Assembly: GCA_046347195.1 (NCBI GenBank)
Contig: JAXMGQ010000026.1
Span: 1-64,000, forward strand
DNA: 64,000 bases
Reading direction: 5' to 3'
Origin: TMP-86 sp046347195
Lineage (GTDB): Bacteria; Pseudomonadota; Gammaproteobacteria; Steroidobacterales; Steroidobacteraceae
The notes beneath the pieces are model-generated. The model had not been told where the DNA came from and ran no database searches. It saw nothing but the letters and a program-made list of their open reading frames with translations. Each line of letters starts with the position of its first letter. Within the stretch, counting starts at the first letter, position 1. Made by a program: the position numbers and the translations under genes. Shown one piece after another: positions 1 through 8,391 of the stretch.

Positions 1-1
1 G

Positions 2-295
2 TCGCAGCCCGACGCCTTCGTCGTCTGCCACGATCCGCTGCGCGAGACCATCTCAGGGTGGCCTGAATTCAAGCTGCCCAGCATCGCCGAGGTCATCGAG
101 CGGACCTGCTCGATCGGCCGCATCACCAACGCAGGGATTCGCTGCGTCGGCGTGGCGCTGAACACCTCGAAGGTGCCGGCGAAGGATCGGGCGGCGCTGC
201 TCGCACGCTACGCCGATCAGACCCGACTGCCTTGCGTCGATCCACTGGTGGACGGCACGGGCCCCATCGTCGATCATCTGTTGAAATCATCATGA
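2..295 (+). CDS. dgcN: DgcN-type D-glutamate N-acetyltransferase (DUF1611), C-terminal part
   Basis: The reading frame is open from the left edge and ends in TGA at 293-295, so only about 97 C-terminal residues are seen. The tail with its DPLVDGTG motif matches the end of DUF1611 proteins. DgcN is known to acetylate D-glutamate using acetyl-CoA, giving N-acetyl-D-glutamate. The next gene starts inside its stop codon (ATGA overlap) and is the expected partner racemase, which is the main support for the function. The call rests on the fragment plus this gene pairing, because the catalytic part lies outside the window. Confidence 0.75.
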   Translation, partial: SQPDAFVVCHDPLRETISGWPEFKLPSIAEVIERTCSIGRITNAGIRCVGVALNTSKVPAKDRAALLARYADQTRLPCVDPLVDGTGPIVDHLLKSS

Positions 296-1281
296 AGATC
301 AGCATACATACCGAGCGCTGGCCCTCGGCGAAACCCTTCCGCATCACCGGGCACGAATGGAACTCCTTCGACTCCGTCGTCGTCGAACTCGGCCGCAACG
401 GCCACGTCGGCCGCGGCGAAGCGCTGGGTGTGTACTACAACGAGGAAACCGCGGACTCGATGGCCGCGCAGGTCGAGGAACTCGCCAGCGAAGGATCGCT
501 CGCGGACCTCGACCGCACGCGCCTGTCGAAGCTCCTCCCGGCGGGCGGTGCGCGCAACGCCATCGATTGCGCGCTGTGGGATCTCGAGTGCAAGGAGAGC
601 GGCAAGCGGGTCTGGGAACTTGCCGGCGTTGCGCCCCGGACGCTGACCAGCGTCTATACCCTGAGCATCGAATCCACCCCCGAACTGATGGCCCAAAGCG
701 CCGCCGAGGCGCACCGCTACCCCATCCTGAAAGTGAAGCTCGATGATCACCAACCGCTCGATCGCATCCAGGCGATCCGCCGCGCCCGCGGCGATGCGCG
801 CATCGTGGTGGACGCCAACCAGGGGTGGAACTTCGACCTGCTGCAGAAGCTGGCGCCACGCTTCGCGGACCTGGGCGTGGAGATGATCGAGCAGCCGCTG
901 CCCCGCGGCGGCGATGCCGCGCTCGAGGGTTATCGCTCACCGGTCCCGCTCGGCGCCGACGAGTCCTGCCTGCACCTGGGTGAGCTGCCCGCGGCGGCGA
1001 AGCGTTACCAGATGATCAACATCAAGCTCGACAAGACCGGTGGCCTCACGCACGCGCTGGAGATCGCGCGCGCGGCGAAGGAGCGCGGCTTGAAGCTGAT
1101 GGTGGGCAGCATGTGCGGCAGCTCGCTGTCGATGGCGCCCGCCTTCGTCATCGGCTGCCTGTGCGATCTCGTCGATCTCGACGGACCGCTGCTGAAGCGC
1201 GACCGCATCCCGGGACTGCGGTTCACCGGCGGGACGGTGGAACTGCCGAAGGCTGAGGTCGGGGTGAGGCCGCCAGAATAG
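292..1281 (+). CDS. dgcA: DgcA-type N-acetyl-D-glutamate racemase (enolase superfamily)
   Basis: This 329-residue protein of the dipeptide epimerase branch of the enolase superfamily has its full active site visible: Lys-x-Lys at residues 147 and 149 (LKVKL), metal ligands Asp174 (DANQGW), Glu200 (EQPLPRG) and Asp223 (GADES), and the second catalytic Lys245 (NIKLDKTGG). The start was placed at the ATG overlapping the dgcN stop rather than an upstream in-frame ATG at 232, which would read far into dgcN. With DgcN it would convert N-acetyl-D-Glu to N-acetyl-L-Glu. An L-Ala-D/L-Glu epimerase role is the main alternative, but the dgcN neighbour argues against it. Confidence 0.85.
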   Translation: MKISIHTERWPSAKPFRITGHEWNSFDSVVVELGRNGHVGRGEALGVYYNEETADSMAAQVEELASEGSLADLDRTRLSKLLPAGGARNAIDCALWDLECKESGKRVWELAGVAPRTLTSVYTLSIESTPELMAQSAAEAHRYPILKVKLDDHQPLDRIQAIRRARGDARIVVDANQGWNFDLLQKLAPRFADLGVEMIEQPLPRGGDAALEGYRSPVPLGADESCLHLGELPAAAKRYQMINIKLDKTGGLTHALEIARAAKERGLKLMVGSMCGSSLSMAPAFVIGCLCDLVDLDGPLLKRDRIPGLRFTGGTVELPKAEVGVRPPE

Positions 1282-1288
1282 TGCGCGC

Positions 1289-1877
1289 ATGATTGCGAAC
1301 TCTCTGGCAACTGCGATCGCCGCCTGGCTGCTCGCCACCACAGCGCTGGCAGCCGAGGGCTGTTGCGACGCAACGCCTGCTATATCCAGACGATCGGTGC
1401 AATTGCTGGTGTTCGATCCCACCTCGCCAGGAGCCGATGGCCGTTCGCATCGTCAGGTTGGGCAGCCCCCCGCGCGGCGGGTGAAGGCCTTCGCATCGGC
1501 ACGGTACGACGCCCGCCCCGCGGCGTGCCGAAGTCGAAGTACGCCAGCCAGGACTGGTACGACCTCTGGTATCCCAACCCGGCGCCGAGCCCGGAGACCG
1601 TGAAATTTGCGCTGTACCCCGACGCCGGCGCAATGGACCGCCTCTTCCGCAAGTACCGCGCCGAGATGGCAACGCCCGGGAACGCCCATTCCATCGCCCT
1701 GCTCGCGGCGCTGTCGCACCACTGCGATTTTTCCGTGGGGAAAGTTACTGCGAGGATGAAGCGCACCGCCACCGCTCGGCGCTGCGGGACCTTCTGGCAC
1801 GCGCCGGCGCCAGGCTGGTGATGCAGCGCCGCAGCGTTGACGGGCGCGGCGCCAACGAGTCGCCCCTCAAGGCTTGA
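1289..1877 (+). pseudogene. Decayed gene for a secreted protein of unknown function
   Basis: An ATG at 1289 begins a good signal peptide ending in an LAAEG-like cleavage region, but the frame breaks within 40 codons. Protein-like sequence continues in a second frame (around 1530-1740, with the stretch YDLWYPNPAPSPETV) and then a third (around 1741-1877, ending KA and a stop). The composition of these stretches is coding-like, so this looks like one gene with at least two frameshifts. I do not recognise the family. The 1880-2060 stretch has further short open segments but nothing I can assign. Confidence 0.5.
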
Positions 1878-2059
1878 GGGCGCACGCCTCCAGTTCGGTG
1901 ACAGCGTGTTGTTCCTGGCAGGCCACCGGCTCTCGACCGCCGGCAGCACGCCGGACTTCCCCGTCTTCGATTCCACAGCCGATCCTGTACACCTGAGTGG
2001 CTTCGAGGCGGGGAACGATCTCTTCTCACGCTCCCAGGAATCTGTGGGCGTACTTCTGG

Positions 2060-2451
2060 TCATGAATCGCTCGAAGAAATCCCGCGCTCGAGCTGCCTCC
2101 CGAACGAGATCAGGATGCGCCCGAAGATCACCACCGACCGGAACGACACCGACGTGTCACATTCGACGTGACCATAGGGAACACTCCCCCCGGCTCATCC
2201 ACCTCGAAGCAGGACCTGGTGCGCCACGTTGCGCGCGAAATGCCCATTGCTTCGGGCGAAGGTGTGCAGCCACACGGCCTCTTCATGCCACATGAACAGG
2301 TTGGGCACGACATAGGGAACTCCGTCGGATCCCACCGTTGCGGTCCGGCCGCAGAACGCCTTCTCCAGGAAGGCATGAACCTCGGCATCGTCATCACCTT
2401 GTCGGCGCGACGAAGTTGGCCGCGGAGGTCAGTTGAGTCCGTTGATGACAT
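2060..2451 (-). pseudogene. Frameshifted NimA-like pyridoxamine 5'-phosphate oxidase-fold protein
   Basis: A purine-rich ribosome site (GGAGGAGGAG) lies 8 nt before an ATG at 2451. The protein can be followed through three frames: a short N-terminus, then EVHAFLEKAFCGRTATVGSD with GVPYVVPNLFMWHEEAVWLH following in the same frame, then CFEVDEPGG, then SFRSVVIFGRI. These match the start, flavin-binding core and C-terminal SVVxFGR motif of the NimA-like PNPOx family of small FMN proteins. At least two frameshifts (near 2395 and 2205) break it. It is convergent with the pseudogene on its left. Confidence 0.7.
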
Positions 2452-2548
2452 GAAAAAAGCTCCTCCTCCAGCACGAACGGCGGCAACGATTATCCCCGGC
2501 CCACCCACCGCTTCGAGGGGCGGAACACGTCAATTCCGACCAATATGC

Positions 2549-2580
2549 CCCAAATTGGGAATATTACTGGGAAATTTGGG
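2549..2580 (+). promoter_or_regulatory. Inverted repeat, probable toxin-antitoxin operator/promoter
   Basis: CCCAAATT (2549-2556) and AATTTGGG (2573-2580) form an 8-bp perfect inverted repeat in an AT-rich patch, followed directly by TACAAT (2581-2586), a good -10 hexamer. It sits 40 bp before the antitoxin relic at 2620. Phd-like antitoxins commonly bind palindromes over their own promoters, so this is the likely old autoregulatory site. The function is inferred. Confidence 0.5.
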
Positions 2581-2619
2581 TACAATGCCACCACTTGGAT
2601 TGCAGAACCTGGAGCGACG

Positions 2620-2994
2620 ATGACCACCTCGGCCAAGAAGGCCATTTTTCTGCCCGTAGCGAAACTGCCTCGGACAACAGCTTCCGACCTGAAAAAGATC
2701 GGATGTGGCGAGGAATGATGCAGAATACGATGCGCAGCAAGGGAAAGCTGTTGGTCACCAATCACGACGAACCCGAAGCCGGTCATCATTCCGGTGGCAG
2801 AGTACGACGCGCTCATGCGTGGGCTGTGGAGCAGTCCGGAAGCCCGGACCGAATCGGCGCTGGTCGAACTGCGACAGGGATTCGATGAGCGCCTTTCAGT
2901 ATTGCAGGATCGATCAGCAGCTTCTCGCCTGCAGTCGACGATTCGCGGTCGTGCCAGGTTGGGCGGCAAGATCAAGGCCGGCTCTGGCCATTGA
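2620..2994 (+). pseudogene. Frameshifted Phd/YefM-like antitoxin
   Basis: The frame starting at ATG 2620 (MTTSAKKAIFLPVAKL) runs through ASDLKKIG and stops after 32 codons. The family-typical continuation is in other frames: LLVTNHDEPEA, then IPVAEYDALMRGLW, then a charged C-terminal tail ending at 2994. The 'VTNHDxPEAVIIP..EYDAL' pattern is typical of prevent-host-death antitoxins. It lies 3 nt before the zeta-toxin relic, forming a decayed type II toxin-antitoxin module. At least two frameshifts are needed to join the pieces. Confidence 0.65.
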
Positions 2995-2997
2995 TTG

Positions 2998-3641
2998 ATG
3001 CGCTGCCCGGTTCTCTACGTTCTCGCCGGCGTCAACGGAGCGGGCAAAGAGCTCGATCGGCGGTCATCTCCTTCAGGCGCGCCGGCCTGACCTGGTTCAA
3101 TCCGATGCTTTCGCACGGCAACTGATGACGGCAGCCGGATGCGACCAACAGGAGGCGAACGCACACGCATGGCATGAGGGCATGCGCCGCCTCGCCGACG
3201 CCATGGCAAACGGCCTGAACTACGCTTTCGAAACCACGCTTTGAGGCGAGACCGTCACCTCGAGGATCGTGGAAGCTTCGAAGTCGCATGACGTCTTGAT
3301 CTGGTTCTGCGGCCTGTCCTCGCCGGAGCTGCATATTGCCCGCGTCAAGGCGCGCCGCCGCCGGAGGTCATCCCATCCCGGAGGAGAAGATCCGCGGGCG
3401 CTACCTGCTTGCCCAGATGAACCTCATCAGACCTGGGCGTTTCCGCACGCCGCCTACATCAAGGTTTATGACAACAGCACTGGGGCGCGTCGGCTGACGG
3501 CACCATTCCTGATCCAACGCTCGTGCTCGAGATGGAAAGCATGGCCGGGTGATCACGCCGGCAGCCGACGATGTCCGCGCTTGCAAAGCGTCTGGAATGC
3601 CGCTTCCCATCGTCGAGGCTGCGTTGCGGAGCAGGCACTGA
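2998..3641 (+). pseudogene. Decayed zeta-toxin-like P-loop kinase
   Basis: ATG 2998 begins MRCPVLYVLAGVNGAGK, a Walker A P-loop typical of zeta-like toxins, then the frame is lost. Further pieces in other frames fit the family in order: SDAFARQL, NGLNYAFETTL followed by an in-frame TGA at about 3242, then LIWFCGLSSPELHIARVKAR, RGRYLLAQMNLI, AYIKVYDNS, and a C-terminus LPIVEAALRSRH with stop at 3639-3641. Zeta toxins phosphorylate UDP-sugar precursors of the cell wall. Several frameshifts and one stop make this copy non-functional. It follows the broken antitoxin. Confidence 0.7.
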
Positions 3642-3731
3642 TGAGCGGCGGGCGCATCGAATCGCCGCATCCCGGACTGTGGGGCTGATCAGCAGGACGA
3701 ACCGAACCCGGGCGCGTTACTCTAAGAAGCC

Positions 3732-6220
3732 ATGCTTCAGCCCGTACCGCGACCCAAGCCCCTGATTCGACGACTTTCCTGCTGGCGCTCAGCGCCATGG
3801 CGGCACGGGCGTCTGCCGATCCGGCGCCCTTCGATCTCGCGGGGCCCGTGCTCGAGGTGCAGGTGACGCGCGCGGGCGCAACGCTTCCCATCGCGCAGGT
3901 GCCGAATCTTTCGGCCGGCGATCGTCTGCGGCTCAAGACCGACCTGCCTGCCACCAATCGGCGCGCTACCTGCTGGTCGCCGCCTCCTGGAGCGGCTCCA
4001 CCAATCCGCCTCCTGGGCGAAATGGTTCTACCGCTGTGAGACCTGGAAAACGCCTTGTTCGCGCGATGGACTGACGGTCACCGTTCCGGACGGCGCGCTG
4101 CAGGCCTTGCTGTTCCTCGCGCCCGAGACCGGCGGAGATTTCCGAACCCCGGGTCAATACCGTGCGCGGCCGTCCCGGCGCATTCGTGCGCGCATCGCAA
4201 GACCTCAATCAGGCGGCGCTGCATCGCGCGCCTGGATCGCTACCTCGACTCGGTGCGCCGCCTCGATGAAGCCAATCCGCCTGTTGCGGCAGGCCGCCCC
4301 GATGCTGGCACGGAGCCTTGCCATCAAGGTGGACGAGCATTGCCTGGACAAGGCGCCTGATACGCAGGCCGCCTGCCTGCTGCAGAACCGCGATGCGTCG
4401 GTGCTCAGCGACAGCCACAGCCAGTCGATGGTGGCGACGCTGACGTCGGGACCGGTGAGCGAACTGGCCATGGAGGCCACGCTCACCCCGCACCTGGGCA
4501 GTGGCTACTACGGCCCCTACGTGGCATCGATCATGGACATCGCGCGCATTTTTCGTGGATTCGTTCCGCACCGCGCGCGGTATCAATACATTCCGGCGCT
4601 GTCGCGCATTCAAGGCTCGCGCATCAGGCTCGCCCTGAACGCCGCCCCCTCGTTCAACGATCCGATGTCCGTATTGGCCCTGGCGCTGCCGGCCATCGAA
4701 GGCTCGCCGCAGCCACCGTTGCGCGCGCTCGATCCGGCAGCGGCGCTACTGCGCGGGACAATCACCACTGCTGCTGCCGGCCGAGGGCGCGCCGCTGGTG
4801 TTCGCCACGGACTTCGCGCATGACCTGCGTCTGTCGATCAAGGTTCATGGCAGCGACTACGAGGCGCCGGTGCGCCCCGATTCGGTGCAGCAGGCCTGGT
4901 CGTGGACACCACCGCCTGGTCGAAGCTCAAGCTGGAGCGCGGCGCACAAGGCATCCTGCGCGGACGGTGGGCTTCGATTCCTACGAGGGCCCGCGCTTCC
5001 CGCTCGGCTCAGCGGGCACGGGCACCTGGGGAACTGGCGCCTGGCGATGCCGGCAGGCCTCATCGTCGGCCGGCAGGAGCACGGTGCATCTGCGCGGCGC
5101 GGATGCGAAGCCGCTGCGCCGAAGCAGGTGATGCTGCGCGATGAAGATGGCAACGAAGCGCCCGCCGCCTGGTCCGCTGTCGATGATTCGGAACTGCGCG
5201 GCTGCTGCTGCAACAGACCAAGCCCGGCGCAATGACGCTGCTGGTGTCGCAGTACGGCGCCGGCGCCGGCGCAATGATTCCCCTCAACACCTTCGCCGAG
5301 GCGGGTCGGCTGGGACCGCATCGCTGCACACGCAGGCACAACGCGCTGCTCAAGGAAGCCGCCTCCTGGACAAGGTGACGGCCGTGGCGATCGGCGGTGT
5401 CGCGCTGAAACTGGGGATCGCTGTCGACGCGCTTCGGCGCCGACGAACTGCCGTTGCAGGGCCGACCCCGCCGGAACGCTCGCCTCGCTCACCGCGGCGG
5501 AGCCCGCCAGCGCGCGCGTCACGCTGCAGGATGGGCGCAGCTTCAACGTACCCGTGGAAGTGCAACCCGCCTGCCCGCAGGCCACGCTGATCGGCAAGCG
5601 CGTTCAGCCCACACGTGCGAACGCGGACAGCCACGTTCAGCTAACCGATCCGGATCAATTGCCCAACGATGCGCGCCTGGTGTTCTGCTCCGCGCCACCG
5701 CTCCCCAGCGCTTCGATCGCGGCACCACGGTGGAGGTCGCCACGGCCGATGAATCGGCAAGCGCCAGCTTGAGCATCGCCAGCGGCGGCCTGACGCTGGA
5801 GAACCGGCAGTGATCGCCGTGGCCACGCTGGACCCGAGCCAGGCGCTCGGCCCCTCCACCTTCGGACCGCTGCACTCTGGTCCGCTCGGGTGATGTCGCG
5901 GGTGACTGGCAGCCGCTCGCGACGCTGGTACGGTCTCCTCATTGAGCGATCTGCGCTGCCCCGAGGCTGCGGATTCGCCCTGCAATCTGTCGGGCGCTAA
6001 CCTGTTCCTGATCGATTCGATTGCCGCCAGTGACCGCTTCACCGGATCCGGTGAAGGTGCCGATGGCTTTCTCGGCAACTCCATCGACGTGCCGCGTCCC
6101 GCGGGGGATCAGATCTATCTCAAGCTGCGCGACGACCCGGCCGTGATCAATCCGGTCAGCTTGGGAGTGCGGCGCGACCCGCCGGCGCCGGAGTCAGCCA
6201 ATTCGGTCCCCAAAGGTTGA
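3732..6220 (+). pseudogene. Large decayed gene for an exported protein of unknown function
   Basis: From ATG 3732 an export signal-like segment (FLLALSAMAARASA) leads into about 800 residues of protein-like sequence scattered over all three frames without large gaps. Recognisable pieces include PFDLAGPVLEVQVTRAGA, VDEHCLDKAPDTQAACLLQN, SGYYGPYVASIMDIARIF, LRLSIKVHGSDYEAPVRP and the C-terminal NLSGANLFLIDSIAASDRF, ending at 6218-6220. I count more than ten frame changes. I do not recognise a family. A late stretch (NLSGANLFLIDS) resembles repeats described in large secreted bacterial proteins, but that is weak evidence. Confidence 0.55.
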
Positions 6221-6258
6221 TCCATAGTAATACTCAAGTTGAATGAGGTATTACTTCC

Positions 6259-6415
6259 ATGACGACCACGATTACCAGCAAAGGCCAAGTCACCGTGCCG
6301 AAGCCGATTCGGGACTATCTTGGCTTGAAAGCCGGAAGCTCCGTCACTTTCGAGCGACTGCAAAACGGTGAGGATGAGCACCGACGAGATCATGGCGCTG
6401 ACACGTCAAGTGTGA
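6259..6415 (+). pseudogene. Frameshifted AbrB/MazE-family antitoxin
   Basis: ATG 6259 starts MTTTITSKGQVTVPKPIRDY followed by LGLKAGSSVTFE, the canonical swapped-hairpin AbrB DNA-binding domain. About 37 residues in, the expected C-terminus (MSTDEIMALTRQV and stop at 6413-6415) continues in another frame. The antitoxin would bind the operon promoter and the PIN toxin encoded 3 nt downstream. One frameshift separates the DNA-binding domain from the toxin-binding tail. Confidence 0.7.
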
Positions 6416-6418
6416 ACC

Positions 6419-6657
6419 ATGATTCTGGTGGACACCGATGTGCTCCTGGATGTTCTGCAAAACGACCCGAAGTGGGCCGATGGGTCCCTTTTTCGAGCTA
6501 CCGCAAGCGCCAGGGCACGAGACAAAGTGTCCTGCCCGATTTTCATATCGGCGCACATGCTGCCGTGACTGGCGCAACCTTGCTGAGGCGCGATACAAGT
6601 CGCTATCAAAGCTATTTCCCCAAGGTGCGGCTCATCGGCCCATCGGCAGTTCAATAG
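6419..6657 (+). pseudogene. Internally deleted PIN-domain (VapC-like) toxin
   Basis: ATG 6419 begins MILVDTDVLLDVLQNDPKWA, the first strand and catalytic Asp of a PIN nuclease. The frame then shifts, and a C-terminal SYFPKVRLIGP motif, typical of the last strand of these toxins, appears by about 6630. The whole relic spans about 80 codons against the usual 130-140, so the middle of the domain, with its other acidic residues, is missing as well as frameshifted. It pairs with the broken AbrB antitoxin just upstream. Confidence 0.65.
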
Positions 6658-6700
6658 CGTTGGCGTATGATGTGCTTCGGTTCACGCGCCGGAGTCGCTC

Positions 6701-7153
6701 ATGCCTCCATTCATCCTGCGCAAGCTCGACCATGTGGTGCTGAGGGTTCGCGACCTGCAAACCAGCCTGCGTTTCTATATGGACGTGCTGGGTTGTCGCT
6801 TCGAACGCCAGCAACCCGAAATCGGCCTGTACCAAGTTCGCGCGGGCGATTCGCTGATCGATCTGCTGCCCGTCACCGAGCCGCTTGGGCGTCAGGGTGG
6901 CGCGGCGCCAGGTCGCGAGGGTCGCAACCTCGACCATTTCGCGATCCAGATCGATCCGTTCAATGAATCCGAACTACGAACCTATTGCCGTGAGCACGGC
7001 GTATCCGAGCCGAACATCGGATCGCGCTATGGCGCGGAAGGAGAAGGACCGTCGCTGTACATCAGCGATCCGGATGGCAACGTCGTTGAGTTGAAAGGAC
7101 CGCCGAGCCCGCTTGCCAAGATCGGTCACGGCGAATACACTTTTGCCGCATGA
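6701..7153 (+). CDS. VOC family (glyoxalase/bleomycin-resistance fold) protein
   Basis: This intact 150-residue single-domain vicinal oxygen chelate protein starts KLDHVVLRVRDLQTSLRFY, with a conserved His at the first metal position, then LDHFAIQID in the second beta-alpha-beta module and SLYISDPDGNVVELKGP at the end. These contain the usual metal-binding His, His and Glu. The family covers lyases, dioxygenases and antibiotic-binding proteins, so the substrate cannot be named. It is the first intact gene after a stretch of pseudogenes. Its stop overlaps the start of the next gene (ATGA), so it is probably co-translated with the toxin-antitoxin pair. Confidence 0.85.
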   Translation: MPPFILRKLDHVVLRVRDLQTSLRFYMDVLGCRFERQQPEIGLYQVRAGDSLIDLLPVTEPLGRQGGAAPGREGRNLDHFAIQIDPFNESELRTYCREHGVSEPNIGSRYGAEGEGPSLYISDPDGNVVELKGPPSPLAKIGHGEYTFAA

Positions 7154-7365
7154 GTAATACAGTGACAGTCCGGTTACCCGAAGCGCTTGCCCGCTGGCTT
7201 CGCAACCTCGCCCGGCGTCGTGGTGTCTCCCAAAGTCAGATCATCAAGGACAGTCTCGAGAAAGCTCGCGAGGCCGTGCCCGACAAACCCTTTATGAGCC
7301 TCGCCGGAAGCATCAAAGGTCTGCCCAAAGATCTGTCTCGGCGGAAGGGGTTCTCCCGCTCGTGA
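7150..7365 (+). CDS. Ribbon-helix-helix (CopG/VapB-type) antitoxin
   Basis: The 71-residue protein has an N-terminal RHH motif: the strand NTVTVRLPEALARWL followed by the helix-turn-helix around GVSQSQIIKDSLEKA. The C-terminus (SLAGSIKGLPKDLSRRKGF) resembles toxin-neutralising tails in VapB antitoxins. Its start overlaps the VOC gene stop and its stop overlaps the PIN toxin start (GTGA), so the three genes form a tight operon. It would repress the operon and block the PIN nuclease. The pair is intact, unlike the toxin-antitoxin relics to its left. Confidence 0.8.
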   Translation: MSNTVTVRLPEALARWLRNLARRRGVSQSQIIKDSLEKAREAVPDKPFMSLAGSIKGLPKDLSRRKGFSRS

Positions 7366-7769
7366 AGGGAATCGCGGACACCGGGCTATTGGTCGCATTC
7401 CTCAGCGAAAATGACCGCTATCACGATTGGGCCATCAGCCTCGCCAGGGAGCAGACCGAGCCCTTCCTCACCTGCGAGGCGGTACTCGCCGAGACGGCAT
7501 TTCATGTGGGCAGCAGCGAAGCTGCGCTGGCACTCATCGACCAGGGACTCGTAACCCTGGCATTCGAATGCCGCGAGCACTTGGCGCAGCTTCAGGCTCT
7601 CGCAAAGCGCTATGCCGACCGCCAGCCGGACTTGGCCGATCTTTGTTTGATTCGCATGAGTGAACTACATCCTCGCCATAGCGTTATCACGGTGGATAAA
7701 GAGGACTTCAGCATCTATCGCCGCAACAAACGCGAATCCATTCCGCTGGTTTGTCCGCCACGCAAATAG
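7362..7769 (+). CDS. PIN-domain ribonuclease toxin (VapC-type)
   Basis: The 135-residue protein starts at GTG 7362, overlapping the antitoxin stop. It opens KGIADTGLLVAFLSENDRYHDWA, with the first conserved Asp; TCEAVLAETAF carries the conserved Glu; and PDLADLCLIRMSE with VITVDKEDFSIYRR carries the later acidic residues of the PIN active site. The length is normal for VapC. Family members cleave tRNA or rRNA sites when freed from the antitoxin. The target here is unknown. Confidence 0.85.
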   Translation: MKGIADTGLLVAFLSENDRYHDWAISLAREQTEPFLTCEAVLAETAFHVGSSEAALALIDQGLVTLAFECREHLAQLQALAKRYADRQPDLADLCLIRMSELHPRHSVITVDKEDFSIYRRNKRESIPLVCPPRK

Positions 7770-7945
7770 GCTGCGCTGCGATCATCAAACGGACGCCTTC
7801 TGATGTCCTATCGAACGGCATGTGGAGCAGGGAGATGTGTTCGTCGACTGCAGCATGGGCTCGCTGACGACGTGCCTGGGAGGTAGAATTGGCCGGTGAC
7901 TCCAGCAATATCTGCTCTTGGCCTGATGCCGGCGCGAGGGGCTGG

Positions 7946-8218
7946 ATGAGCCGCAGGATTCCCCTCCGCCCGGCGCACCCTGAACGAATATGCTGGGGGT
8001 GCGACCTGTATTGCGCGGCGGATGACATGCGCTGCGGAAACGGAACCGACCGCACCCAGCACCCGATCGAGGTGTTTGGGCCGGACTGGATGGAGCATTC
8101 GCTTCCCTCAACTCCTGCGGCGAGTGTGGCATCCGGGCACTCCGGGACGACTGTGGCAGGTGAGACTGCCGGCGAGCCGGCGGATGAGGCCATTCCCCAG
8201 GCACCAAGCCGCCAGTGA
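7946..8218 (+). CDS. DUF3079 domain protein, small cysteine-rich
   Basis: The 90-residue protein starts at ATG 7946 (MSRRIPLRPAHPERICWGCD). It carries the DUF3079 pattern with two cysteine pairs (CWGC and CG after YCAADDMR), then NGTDRTQHPIEVFGPDW. Four cysteines spaced like this suggest a small zinc-binding or redox knuckle, but the family has no established function. The last 35 residues are low-complexity Ala/Gly/Thr and look like an extension beyond the family's usual 60-70 residues. The earlier in-frame ATG at 7889 would add residues unlike the family. Confidence 0.75.
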   Translation: MSRRIPLRPAHPERICWGCDLYCAADDMRCGNGTDRTQHPIEVFGPDWMEHSLPSTPAASVASGHSGTTVAGETAGEPADEAIPQAPSRQ

Positions 8219-8391
8219 ACGGTGCTTGATCGAGCATCAGGCCGCTCGACAGCGCATTCCTGCCCGCCTCACATCTCTCGTCCGATGTGTGCACTGTTCC
8301 TGCACTGATGCACCGCTGCAGGTCGTGCCATAACCTGACCGTGACCGTCGATTGATTGCCACGCAGGCGGTCGCACAACCTGAGGATTGGC

